Below are positions 22,530 to 33,875 of a stretch of 64,000 nucleotides of DNA, piece after piece (within the stretch, counting starts at the first letter, position 1; each line of letters begins with the position of its first letter). Source of the DNA: Sipunculus nudus (taxonomy: Eukaryota > Annelida > Sipuncula > Golfingiida > Sipunculidae); assembly GCA_026874595.1 (NCBI GenBank), contig CM049318.1, positions 41,024,456 to 41,088,455 on the forward strand, in the 5' to 3' direction. The notes below the pieces were generated by a model. The model was not told the origin of the DNA and made no database searches. It saw only the letters and a program-made list of their open reading frames with translations. The position numbers and the translations under genes are program-made.

Positions 22530-23370
22530 TTACTGTCTTAATTCGTCTTTGATTGATAAATTGGACCCTTTTATCCCATTTCTTCTCCATCCTGTCAGCT
22601 CGTTAATTTAAGGCAAAGGCAACATTTATAGAAAGATAACGTAGCCCTGGAGGTCCATCTTGATGAACAAAACACGTGCGATCTAGTATCCGATTACATG
22701 TATATATTTTGCAGGATTAGCATGTACACCAAACACGCATATCGTTGTCGACACCTTTGCCGTTGTCTTTGCCGGATGAACGTATGAAGCCGTGTACACT
22801 TTCATTCGTTTTCCGACAACATTAATGCTGCAACGGCAAACAAATAGGTCATAGGAAATTTCATTGGAGTGTATACATGCACACGCTAATGCGGTACGAT
22901 TATCCGGCTATTATTCGAATCGGTCTGTTAGCCTTATTTTGCCGTTGCCGGACATAATCGTACGGCGCCGCTCCAATAAAATGACCTCACCGCTACCATG
23001 CGCAGGCATCCTTTCCCATTTGGCTAAAAGAGTAAATAAAGCAAGGTAGAAAATCTTTGTTTAATAACAGAATAATAAAATCTAAATCACTCTTTAATTT
23101 AAAAAAAGGTTATGAATAAATTGCAATATGTTCGTCTCTGTCTTCGTCTTTGATTTATAAAATGGACCAAGTATAACTCTTTACTTCTTCTTCTTGTCGG
23201 CACGGTAATTTAAACCATAGGCAATATTTAGAAGGATATCATTGCACTGGAAGTCCATCGTGATGAACAAAACACAGGCGATTTGGCCTCAAATTATAAA
23301 GTTTCTCGGTTTAGTGTGTACACCCTAAATGAATTGCCGTTACCGAATAACCGTATGAATGTTTACATAA
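22530..23370. repeat. ~600-bp-spaced duplication upstream of SDR copy 2
   Basis: The block at about 22530-22760 recurs at about 23130-23360. Shared words include TTCGTCTTTGATT, GGCAA(C/T)ATTTA, GATGAACAAAACAC and GTGTACACC. The second copy ends about 90 bp before the start exon of SDR copy 2. Confidence 0.7.
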
Positions 23371-23460
23371 CTTGAACGTGTAGATTGCTTAAAAGTCTCA
23401 CAACCAGAATGGCGCAGTACGTACTGTTTGAAAAATAATGAATACATTTTCTTTTCACAG

Positions 23461-23797
23461 ATTATGTCTTGGTGTTGTGACTATTCCGTGTGGGTGATCG
23501 GCCTCTTCGTCTTGTATAAATTCTTAGACTGGGTTATTCGGATCCCAAAAATCAGCCGTCCGGACCTGAAGTATGTCATGGTAACTGGATGCGACACCGG
23601 CTTCGGACACGAGATTGCCAAGCGACTGGATTCTCGAGGAGTCCACGTGATCGCGACATGTCTTACGGACAAAGGAGAGACTGAATTGAGGAAAGTGGCG
23701 TCGCATCGCATGAAAACAATACACATGGATGTGTCCGACCCGGCCAGCGTCCGTAGAGCTTTCAGGGAGGTAAAAGACCACATACCTGAAGGAACAG
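23461..23797 (+). CDS. SDR copy 2, exon with start codon
   Basis: Acceptor CTTTTCACAG ends at 23460 and the ATG follows after only three bases, so an upstream non-coding exon is expected. Donor GTATTG begins at 23798. Confidence 0.9.
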
Positions 23798-23891
23798 GTA
23801 TTGCTTTGTCGTGTTTAATTCACTCTAACCACCGAGATAGGTTTGGAATGTTACATTGAAGACTTTTGGTGCAAAGCATATATATTAGCTT

Positions 23892-23967
<76 letters not shown>

Positions 23968-25886
23968 TGAGAGATTTTATAATAAATATTAAAGAAGTTT
24001 TGTTCCCTTAATTTTTGTTGATCGAAACTTAATGATGATTTAACTTATGTTCAAATAAGTCTAAGCACAGGCGCTATGGTCAATCTCTTCATTATTTACT
24101 TAATATTTGAGATAGGCTGGCAAGAAGGCCCCGTTGTGAGACCCGACAGCCATGGCATAGCAACCGAGGATAGACTTTCTGATTGGTTGGTATATCTACT
24201 ACTGGAGTCATCAGATGGTGACACCGCTGACGTAACAAAGGTTCAGCCAATCACGCATGTTCTCCAAATTTAGCCTGAAACCGATGTGCCATGGCTGTCG
24301 GGTCTGACTACGGGGGCTTCTTGCCAGCCTATCTCAAATATTAAGCAAATAATAAAAGATGGACCATATAGTGCCAGGTAAGTAATAGTTATAAGGAAAT
24401 GAATAAAAAAAAGGAACAAATTTAACCGAAATCTATACTAATAGCAATTCAAGCGCCTGTGGTCTAAGTCTATTCCACAATAAATTTCAAAATTATTATT
24501 ATTGTTTGGAGGATCTGAGGTATTTTAAATGCAAAAAAATACACAAACACTGGGCACATGCAATGAATAGTCCTAAGATCTGGGTCCAATATAATGCATG
24601 ACGTTTCAATGTGTGTATACTACAGGTCTTTGGGGACTGTTGAATAATGCCGGCATTTCGGCTCGTCCGGGTCCGTTGGAATGGCTTGAGATCAAGGATT
24701 ATCAGAAAGTCTTGGACGTCAATTTGCTGGGCTTGATTGACGTCACGATGACGTTTCTTCCGCTTATTAAACAGGCGAGAGGTCGAGTCGCCAGCACGGC
24801 AAGTGTCTTCGGCAGGTACAGCATCGTCGGTGCCGGTCCCTACTGCATTTCCAAATATGGCGTTGAGGCGTTCTCCGACACTCTTAGGTATATGAAAATA
24901 CACCATTTTTTAAAATAATGCTGGGTTAGTTTGGATTTGTTGGTGTGCTTTACTGTCGGCATGTGGCAGCACCTAAGACAATCGTAGGATCGGTCATCTT
25001 GCTGCAAATTTTTTAAATTATTCACACCCGTCCTATACTTCCACCCTCTGCGCTTGGTAGCCACTGCAGAAGTTCTGGCCACACACATTTTACACAAAAT
25101 GACGGGGGGCTCCACTGGTAATTTTGGGTAAATAGCCACTCAACATAAGGAACGTGTTTCCTTAACGATAAGATATAGATATACTAAAAGGATACTATGG
25201 GAGGGGTCCTCCAATGCTTATTTTATCGACACTCCCACCACTCCACCCCCTATTTGTCAAATACCTGTTTTTCTGATTCGCCTACGTCTAAATAATGAAG
25301 GCATTGCATTTTGTTTAACAATATATAAAGCATTTTGTGGCAAGTATAATTACTAACGGCAAGGCCACTCCTAAATCTTCATACCATTGCTCAAATAAAT
25401 CTGCTGATTGCTTCAGTTGAATCCGATATCTCTCACAAATCCCACATATCATGTTATGTGTAGAACGACTTTGAAATGCTCTGCCTTTGTCATTACCTTT
25501 ACTGTAATAACCGATTGTCAGGTACCAATTACAAGACAGTTATATGCTACTGTACGCTCAACTGTTAAGCGTAGTTATGAGATTTTTTTTACCTCATTCA
25601 TTTGCAATATTGGCACATACAGGCCCCCCCCCTCTCGGAAAGAAAAAAAAAATAAAAAATAAAACCAAACGAAATGCCTTCAGGAGAAATGAACCCTTTT
25701 ATAAGCTAATATTGAAGATAATATATATATATATTGTTACGAAGACAAATAAATGAGGGGAAAATCCTGGGCCGATCCGGGAGTCGAACCCAGTTCGCAG
25801 GCGCACACGTCCGGCGTCCCAACCGCTTCGCTAGAAAAGCAAGCTTCGATAGCGAGACAGTTTGGTCCGCTTTTATGTCACCCCGT

Positions 25887-25953
<67 letters not shown>

Positions 25954-26849
25954 CGTCAATATTAGCTTATGAAAGGGTTCATTTCTCCTGAAGGCATTTC
26001 GTTTGGTTTTATTTTTTATTCTTTTTTCTTTCGTTGTTATTTTAGCACTGATCTTTGGTGACAGATTTGCACCTGATATTGATATTTTTTAAATCTAATT
26101 TGACCTAATTTTTAATGTCGTGACCGGGGAGGGGCTTCCATTTCGATCGTTGAGCAGCTGCAGGCATCTACATTTTGAATGCTATTGTTTTCATTATAAG
26201 GAGACAGTGTCGAGCTTTTGGAGTTAAGGTTCTCTTGATTGAACCCGGTTTTCACAAAACCAATATGGCTGACCCCGCAGTCCTTGAAAGGGGTGTCAGG
26301 GAATCGTTCGCAAACGCTCCAAAAGAGGCGCAGGAGGAGTACGGACAAGAATTCGTTGAGAAAAGTAAGGACGTTCAGGCTGAGATTTTTTTTTTAAGTA
26401 CGATGGATTAAATCAGTCTAATTAATTTTACACGTTTTAGTATTTGATATTTGGATTTATAAATAATAGAAAATTATTTATGAATGGAACCCTTTTAACT
26501 AGCCACAGATATCGATGCTTTTGCACAATAAAACAGTTGAGACAGGGGAGTTCCAATTATAAGATTGTTGAATAAAGATAAAGAGATTTGTATGAATCAT
26601 TTGTTTTCAGGTATACGGGCTATTCTTAACACGCTGATTGCCAAAGTGATGTCCGACAAGATCAGTGACGTAGTGGATGGATATGAGCACGCCATGCTTG
26701 GCATGTTCCCCAGGGCCCGGTACGTGATTGGTCGGGATGCCAAGTACATGTGGCTCCCACTACAATGGGTTCCAGAATGGTTCGGTGACTGGTTTTTGGA
26801 AGTGACGAATACCGAAAGACCGCTACCCGCTGCCTGTCTGAAGAAGTGA
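23464..26849 (+). CDS. Short-chain dehydrogenase/reductase, RDH/17-beta-HSD6-like (copy 2)
   Basis: Four coding exons, 23464-23797, 24626-24887, 26201-26364 and 26611-26849, total 999 nt and 332 residues. Exon lengths and phases are identical to copy 1. All key residues are kept: anchor at about 8-25, TGCDTGFG at 41-48, NNAG at 118-121, catalytic Ser171, Tyr184 and Lys188 (YCISK). By my count the catalytic exons agree at about 83% of residues, the main differences being in the loop before the catalytic Tyr (LPGSA versus IVGAG). Introns are shorter (828, 1313 and 246 bp). An AATAAA about 75 nt past the stop is a plausible polyadenylation signal. Substrate is not deducible; loop differences could alter it. 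Confidence 0.93.
23894..23968. repeat. (TA)n then (AG)n microsatellites
   Basis: Alternating TA to about 23939, then AG to 23968, in intron 1 of SDR copy 2. Confidence 0.95.
24091..24353. mobile_element. Foldback MITE, ~68-bp arms
   Basis: Arms 24091-24158 and 24286-24353 are reverse complements with about six mismatches, starting ATTATTT(A/G)CTTAATATTTGA and including GACCCGACAGCCATGGCA. The 127-bp centre has no frame of note. The superfamily is undetermined; no clear target duplication. Confidence 0.85.
24626..24887 (+). CDS. SDR copy 2, catalytic exon
   Basis: Acceptor ATACTACAG ends at 24625; donor GTATAT starts at 24888. It encodes LLNNAGIS, the catalytic Ser in TASVFGRYS, and YCISK. 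Confidence 0.92.
25640..26030. mobile_element. Foldback element enclosing a tRNA-like module
   Basis: The left arm (about 25640-25741) and right arm (about 25886-26030, containing a long TA run) are reverse complements, sharing CCAAACGAAATGCCTTCAGG and GAAATGAACCCTTT. Between them, on the minus strand, lies a tRNA-like stretch with an A box near CTAGCGAAGCGGTTGGGAC and a B box GGGTTCGACTCCC. It lies in intron 2 of SDR copy 2. Confidence 0.8.
26201..26364 (+). CDS. SDR copy 2, third coding exon
   Basis: Acceptor TTATAAG ends at 26200; donor GTAAGG starts at 26365. It encodes FGVKVLLIEPGFHKTNM through QEFVEK. Confidence 0.9.
26611..26849 (+). CDS. SDR copy 2, last exon
   Basis: Acceptor TTGTTTTCAG ends at 26610. 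The exon contains DGYEHAML, RARYVIGRDAK and WLPLQWVPEWFGDW, and ends with TGA at 26847-26849. Confidence 0.92.
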
Positions 26850-26923
26850 AACATTGCAGAATGAATAGTTTATATATGAGTTGTTTAATTCTTCAGATTT
26901 AACACGATGACCATGTAGTTGTC

Positions 26924-26929
26924 AATAAA
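26924..26929 (+). promoter_or_regulatory. Polyadenylation signal of SDR copy 2
   Basis: AATAAA overlapping a second ATAAAA, about 75 nt after the stop. Confidence 0.6.
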
Positions 26930-27774
26930 TAAAATATTAACCCGATCAAGCTTCGGTACATGATTGCATAAGTTTAAAAATCAGGTAAAGCTTTATTTAT
27001 GTGCTTCAACTGCTTCCCGTCCATATACTTTTAAATATTTCATAAGCGGCAGCAATTACGCCTGACACTGGGTGTGTAAGCCCCGTACACGAAAAAAAAA
27101 GGAGCATTAGAGGATTGAATAACAGTATTATTTATATTTTAAAAAAAATTAAAGTGATATCATCTTTTGAAGCGAGGACCCAATCTAAACCATTGGTTTG
27201 TATATGTACATATGTATTCAACATCCAAAATCCGCGTTACTGGTCTGATTGACCTGAAAACCCCTACACATGCTCTTTGAATTAAAACATTTTAAAACAA
27301 TTGCTTATTGTTTAAAATGAAAAGTCACTGAGTGCATGGTCGGATCCAGGATTTTGGAAAAGGGGAGCGCCCTACCCAAGGAAACTAGTATGAAACCCTA
27401 AAAAGTGATGGAATTCGGATGGAGGTCCTGGCTGCATGCAGATACCCTGAAAAACTGTGTGGCGGCTTAAAAAGGAGAGGTCGAGACAGATGATCTTCAG
27501 AGAGAATCCTATGGATTCCTGAATATACGGGTGACTATAAAACCAAGAATACATTGCACAAAATTATTGTTTGTCAGAGAAAATAATAGTGGGGTTTGTA
27601 TCCACATTTGGAATCAGAAGAAATGTTTGCCGCAGATCGTCGTTCAGATGTCGTTCCAGGGTAAAATATAAAATATCCTCTACTGAATCGAAGTCGCCGA
27701 TGGTTTAACAACAATTTGCCATACCAGGCCTGCATACATGCGTTATAACCCCCTTAGTCCAAGAGTATTAGGTT
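26930..27774. other. Intergenic, nothing recognised
   Basis: AT-rich sequence between SDR copy 2 and the Academ-like element. I see no gene or repeat structure. Confidence 0.6.
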
Positions 27775-28216
27775 TAACCTGGAAATAGCTGGTAACAAGC
27801 TGAAATTTTCAGGATAGGTCCAGTTATATGTGTAGAATCGTATACTAAAGTCCCCGAAAATCCCCCTTGTGCTCCCTTCAAAATCCAAGATGGCGTCCGA
27901 AATGGCTAGTTATTTTCCAATTTCTCATAACTTTGCTTGCAGACAAGATAAAACTATAAATAAAGAGTCTAATCATATGTTTTAAAGTATAAGGAATCAA
28001 ATAAATTGATAATTTTCAGAGTCCAAAGCACATACAAGTCCAAAACCAAGATGGCGTCCAAGATGGCTTCCAAAATGGCCGCCATTTTCATATCTTTGCT
28101 TCCAGACATGCTTGAACTTTAAATAAAGTATCTAAACATATGTTTAAGGAATCTAATAAAATGATATTCTAGAGCGTCCAAAGCTAATTAAAGTCAAAAA
28201 CTAAAATGGCGTCCAA
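27775..28216. repeat. Left terminal inverted repeat of Academ-like element
   Basis: It matches the reverse complement of 35105-35569, visibly at well over 80% in the outer part. Internally it is built of about 165-180-bp subrepeats, each with copies of CAAGATGGCGTCC, a TTTGCTT(G/C)CAGACA word and AATAAAGT(A/C)TCTAA(T/A)CATATG. Confidence 0.85.
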
Positions 28217-28628
28217 GACAATCCAAAATGGAAACATTTTTTTGTTAATTTTATCAATAACTTCGCTTTTAGACAAAAATTATGCATATACATAACGTGT
28301 CAAAATACATATGTTTAACATATGCACAAGGAATCTTATAAATTTATGACCTGAAAGACCAAAACCTAACAAATATCCAATTCTGAGACGGCCAACCAAA
28401 TGGCCTCAATTTTCCTTTTTTTTTTTTTTACTTTTTTTTGTTCCTTATTTTTTATATTATTATATCATATGAATTAAGGGAAAACATAATTCCCAGGCAT
28501 GGGTTTAAAGGTATTAGAATAATCATTTATTGAATTCAAAACTCACAAAACCAAAATAATCACAAAACTTGACTGTCATTGTCTACATCTTGTCTGAACA
28601 TTGGATTAAATGTCTAAACATATAAACA

Positions 28629-30153
28629 TCAGTCTTCATCTTCATCAAGCGGTTCTATTTCTTCTACACCTACATGCACCGGTGTTGATTCAATCTCATC
28701 ATCATCATTGGCATCTAATGCCGGTGCAATATTGTTGCAAGACTGGCCGCAGCATTTACTGCACATTGGGGTACAGAAGAGTCTTCTTACAACTGCATGT
28801 CATATTTCTGCAACCATCATGTTTGCATCCACATGATACCATGTTCAATAAAGCGTCGAGTGCTACTGGGATGTCCGTTTCAACTGGTTCGAGAGTTCCA
28901 TCTTTTGAACGCCATCCCCTTCTGTTGGAGGTAGACTATTACCCATCCATTCTTGGACCGTGAGGTATGTGCGGTATGAATGTTGCTTTGCTGCGGCACT
29001 AGTTGGTGGTAAACTCGCAAGCTCAAATGACGTACTTAAGAAACTGCGACTGATTGCCCTTTTGTATTCAATGTGGCGGTATTCATCAAGAGATGTAACG
29101 TTGCCTGCCCCATAGAGGTTTAGGAGAACGATTTCACCAGCTCTTTTCACTTCGTCATGGGTGCTTCTGCTATTCAAGAAGGTATCCAGCAGGTCATATC
29201 CACGCTTCTTGTGAACCATGTTTAACGCTTTACGCTTGCCGATATATTGCAGATACTGTATCACATCCTGTCACAGCATGAAGAAACATCAAGTGATTTC
29301 TAGTGTCTCCTATGGCATGATGAATTTCATGAATGTTGTATAGCCTTGTAGGATTGCTACAGCATAACATATATACATTTGTAATATGGCTTGCTTGAAC
29401 GACCAACATGACATGTAAGTCAGTGTCTGTGCCAACCACAACAACTGGCAGTTGTTCTGACTCTGCTACAGCTAGCGCTGTTGAAACTATCAGCGTGTCA
29501 GCATCTGCTTCTGCTTGTTTGACACGTATGCCAACAGTGAGCATTTTTTCACGTAGAGTTTCTATGAGTCTTTTCTTATTGTTACTGTTAGCTAGGAATT
29601 CTGCTTGGGTTGTGGTGGTTGGCATATTTTCCTCAAATATTATATCAACAGATGTACGCTTTTGGGCTCTTCGTCTCTGTTCAGCAACCTTCGTTGAAAT
29701 TGCACTACCATATCCATCAAAAACTACCGTTGATCGAGCCCCGTAATGCTTCAAGATGTAGGAAATATAGGACTGGAATACACCATTATATGTAGACTGT
29801 TGTGGCCAAACAACTGTCTGAAGTAGATGACCACCGTCTAGGACAAAGAGGCAGTTCTCAGGCTGGTTAGATTGCTTGGTGAAAGATTTCAACATGAGAC
29901 CTAAGGAGCTCTTTGTTGGCTTTCGCATTACACCATCCTTGAAAAGTGAAGGCGGCTGAGGAGCAAGTTCATAAGCCAAGAACGATCCCACCTCAGAGCT
30001 GTTGTTCAGAACACATGTGATTCTATTGAATAATAGACTTGGGTTTACCTCTACATGTTCTCCCCTGACTCGTACAGTCTTATTCTTTGCATCAATTGTT
30101 TTCACTTTGTCATTCCTGTGTAGCGTGATATCTGTGAACTTTTTACCCGACAT
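28629..30153 (-). pseudogene. XPG/FEN1-type nuclease of the Academ-like element
   Basis: The first 307 codons run 30153-29230. Visible acidic motifs are VLDGG (about 105), FDGYG (about 146), EADAD (215-219) and GTDTD (241-245), then TGCDT (about 297), the order of metal-binding acids in XPG/PIN-type nucleases. A frameshift near 29233 moves the frame to 29264-28863, which begins with GKRKAL and runs through a helical region. A further shift near 28760 precedes a cysteine cluster of CGCKHDGC, CSCKK and CSKCCGQSC form, then an acidic tail and TGA at 28629-28631. Presumed role: strand processing during transposition. A stop-free core with few lesions suggests moderate age. Confidence 0.7.
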
Positions 30154-30157
30154 TTTT

Positions 30158-31046
30158 AGCTCAGCTGACTGAAGTCATCTGAGCTATAGCGATCACCCTT
30201 CGTCCGTCGTCCGTCCGGCCGGCCGTCCGTTAACAGGGCACAAATTGTAAACGCTGGACATAGAATCTTCTCACTTGACATCCAGGGAGGTCCATGAAAA
30301 ATCTCCTTGAAAACCTGAAATTAGGTCTCTGTTACCCATATCCTTTGAGCTATGGCGCTCCAAAGTACCCCCCAGAATAATGCAAAATTTGATACAAAAG
30401 CTCAAGTATCTGAATAACCAATGCATTGATCTCCATGATTCTTTGAAGGTATATTGATCATGTATGTTCCATCAGTTCCTGCAAACTGGTGGTGCCACCT
30501 GTATTTTTTTCAATTTTGTAGGCATTTTTTCTCTATTTATGAGACCTTCGAATGAAGTGGTCATCTGTTAACATGGCACAAACTGTAACTGCTGAACCTA
30601 GAATCTTCTTACTTCACACCCAGGGAGACTAATGAAAAATCTGCTTGGAAACCTGAAATTAGGCTTCTGTTACCCATATTCCCATGAGCTATAGGGCTTA
30701 TAAATACCCCCAAGAATAATTAAAAATTTGATACATACAAAAGCTCCAGTATCTGAATAACTAATGCCTTGATAGCCATGATTCTTTGGATATATATTGA
30801 TCATGGAGTGTTTCATCAGTTCCTGCAGACTGGTGGCACTCCCTTTATTTTATCAAATTTTTACGCATTTTTTTTTCTATTTATGAGACCTTCAAATGAA
30901 GTTGTCATCTGTCCAAAAGCCCACTGAAACCCATTTCTAAGGACTCTTCACAAAATTCATGATTTGATTGCACTCTGGCAGTCATTTTGCTCATTGTTCA
31001 ACATTCCTTTAATTCAGCTGAGCGTCATGGCCCATGGGCCACTTGT
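30158..31046 (+). mobile_element. AGCTCAG-type repeat inserted between transposase and nuclease
   Basis: It begins AGCTCAGCTGACTGAAGTCA, whose first bases form a hairpin with TCTGAGCT, runs through CCGTCGTCCGTCC and two ~330-bp internal repeats with the CACCTGTATTTTTTT box, and ends GCGTCATGGCCCATGGGCC-ACTTGTT. Both ends match copies at 50.7 and 55.5 kb. The insertion lies four bases beyond the nuclease ATG and directly at the transposase stop. Confidence 0.8.
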
Positions 31047-33875
31047 TTATGCTGCTTTTTCACCAATTTCTACTGCCTTATCACAGTTGACAGATGTATC
31101 AGCAATGATTCCCGTTGATAGAGACACCAGACGATCTGATTCATATCCAGCAAATAGTGGGTGAGATTTTAGCCATGCAACAAAGACGCAACGATCCTTG
31201 TCGTCTCTAGCCTTGGTGCTTTGCCGCATGTCTTTATGTTGTTCAGTTGTACCAGTGTGAACCCCCGTGAACTGCTCCAGTGCATCGCATATTGGAACAC
31301 AGCGTGGTAGTGCATGGACCCACTTAGTTAATGTACTGTCTGTGATGCCCCGACCATGTGTCATTCCCCTAGCTGTCTTGAGTGTCCGCATCAAGAACTG
31401 TTCAATGGTCTGATCTGAAAAATTGCCACTCCAGAATGAATCATGACGACGAACAGTGAAGTACCCCTTGTCTGTAAATAAACTGTACTCCTCTTTCGGC
31501 ATGATTGTCTGCAAGGCCTCCATTTGTTGCAAGTACAATCTTGCAGATTTAGCATAGGAAAGATGCCCTGCAGCATGAAAATGTGGAATCATTTCCCTAA
31601 CACAGCAGAGGTGGAGCTTCCAGTCTCCTGTCCTTTCAGCTCGAATGAACTGTAGTATAAGAGCCACCTGTAGGTTGTACTGCACCCAGAGTTTGCCAGT
31701 TCTGCTCTGGTCTGCAGCATGGTCAAGCAGTTGTGAAATGATCTGGCTTAATTGTTTGACAAACTCCTCCTTTGATACGTCATTCACATTCATGTCATTG
31801 TCAAGAAGGGCTCTGAAAAGGTTCTTTAAGTGACCTTTGTCTATACTACCAAGGGTGTCAGGTGTATCCATCAAGATGCCGAGGAGAGCAGCGTAAGTTA
31901 GGATGTGTGCACGCAGAGCACGTGAATAGGCATGGCCAGTTAGCATGTGTATGACAGATCCTTTAGCATATACGGTCTCCCAAAGCTCTGCTAGCCCACT
32001 GCCTCTCATAATCTGACCTATGCTGCCAAAATAAGACATAAGGAGGTGAAATCTTCCAAGACGAACCACTACTTTGTCTAGATCTGGGGAAGAAGCTACA
32101 ATTTCTGCTGCCTTAATATATAAAGGCTGGTCAAATGTGACCGGACATATTCTCAAACCATGCTTTTCGCACTGATTCTGTGCAAAGCATAATGCTGTGT
32201 ATATAGTACTGAGATTTGAGGGTTCTAGGTTAATGAAAGGCAGGGTTTCTATTCGGGTTCTCTCATATTGATCACCGTATATGGCTACTTTCATGAAACC
32301 ACTCCACGAAGTACATGGGGCTAGATCAAGAACATAGCCTATAACCCACAGATAGTCTACTGCTGCTCCTGAGCGCAAAGACTCGAGCTCCCAGCAAGGA
32401 ATCTGTAGAGGATCTATCACAACAGACTGTAAACCGGGGACAGCAGGTTTGTGAAATGTTTTACTCGGAATGTGCCCAAAGGTTCCAACTGTTGCAGCAG
32501 ATGGTAATTTCAGTCTTTGTATTATAGGCTTGTTATCTGTAATCCCCGGAGGAGTCACACAAGCAATTCCACCTATACTGTGGAAAGTATTGTGGCCAGT
32601 GACAGTTGCTACATTGAAATCTGCATTGTCGAAAACAAACTGTGTTAAACCACCTAAGTGATAAGATGGTTCACCAGATGATATAAGGGCATTTTCGAAC
32701 CATTGGACTTCTTTGTAATCATCAGCAAAGCTCATGCTACTTAAGATATCAATTAGTTCACGGGAAGAATACTTGCGGTGTATGTACACACCTATTCCGA
32801 GAAGTAGCGGTGAAATGAAAGATCTTGGTCTGCTTGCAGAAATGATTGCATGTGCTATTGATGTACATTTCCTGTCTGAAACAGTGTGACTTTTATCTTT
32901 GCCATCCACCAATTTGTGTAAGAATCGTTTCAAAGAGTTGGGTATCAATGTCTCTCCATTTTCAGTTGTATCCAGTGTTGTGTACTCGTCACAGTCGTAG
33001 ACTGTCAATCGGATGTCGTTAAGAATGATAGAAGCAGCCATATCTATTCCACGGTCACTTTGGCTCTTTGCATCAAAAACCTTGTCAGCAATCCATTTAT
33101 CATGGAGGATCCTGTGTGCTGAGTCACGGAAACTCACGATACTTGACTTTCCAGTAATGCCTGTTACAACAATGTCATCACCGTAATGTTCCTTGAGTTT
33201 AGTCTTGAGATGTTTCATTGAATAACCTTCATTTCCTTCCAAAAAAGGTAGCCATATGCTCTGAAAGTTCCTGTACAGAATACTGACATTCATTCATCAT
33301 CATTATCAAGAAAATTGCAGAGTTTACTGAATGCCTCATCCCGCAAATTCTTATTTGGTGTTTCCTCTTTCTCTCTTGAACGAAAAAATAATTGAGCACA
33401 CTGTCGGTGATACTTAGCTTCAGCTGCAACCAGGTCATAAGTATGTTGCACACGTTCAGCAACTTCATTGCCCCACTTGTCATGCCTTTCGCATGCCCGA
33501 TTTATGACTGATGCTTGGAATTCAAATGTTTCTACATTGCTCACTGCCCTTCTTCTATAGCAAGCAAGCTTACTGTCCTGAGCTACAGGTTAGTTACAGA
33601 ATAAGCAATCATTGTTTATGTCAAATGTCCGGGGAATACTTGACCGCAGTACAGGCACTTCATCTCCTTCAAGACACGCAGCTTTTCTCCTTTGCAGATG
33701 CTATGGAACTCTTACGTGTGTAATTTTTGCGACAATGAGCATGGGTTCTCATTGGCGTTGCCTTCTCAAATGCTTTATTAAGGCCATCTCCTCTCTCCAA
33801 GCTTGAGGACACAAGGGTATTGCGTCCCTTGTCCCCAACAACAACAATTGCAGGTGACCCTTCTTTACAGATGTA
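31047..33875 (-). pseudogene. Academ-like transposase
   Basis: The main frame (33293-31047) is 748 codons with no stop. It contains FDQPLYIKAAEIV, VRLGRFHLLMSYFGSIG and HMLTGHAYSRALRAH, a conserved block I associate with this large invertebrate TE protein family; I cannot assign the catalytic triad with certainty. Upstream, 33544-33290 continues it after a frameshift near 33289 and another near 33240, with a zinc-finger-like segment (ACERHDKWGNEV, YHRQC). Further upstream, HAHCRKNY and CLFCN finger motifs follow, interrupted by stops at 33590-33592 and 33669-33671. The C-terminus now stops at the junction with the inserted repeat, so its original end may be lost. Confidence 0.65.

Larger units (their letters stand above)
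16638..23460. other. Intergenic region between the two SDR genes
   Basis: No gene recognised. It contains GA stretches near 17281, a 17-bp minisatellite (17670-17960), a TA run (18723-18780), a possible solo LTR (18868-19545), a 13-bp-stem hairpin (20075-20111), a diverged AGCTCAG-type repeat (21007-about 22350) and a duplicated segment just upstream of SDR copy 2 (about 22530-23370). The stretch 17970-18720 shows nothing I can name. Confidence 0.6.

Noticed and set aside
25770..25850. tRNA gene on the minus strand
   Set aside because: A B-box is clear but a cloverleaf does not close convincingly; it lies inside a foldback element.
30158..31046. AGCTCAG-type repeat as a Helitron (reverse-strand CTAA with a hairpin)
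   Set aside because: One end has a hairpin and CTAA-like bases, but the other lacks TC after a host A, and the following host base is A, not T. Class left open.
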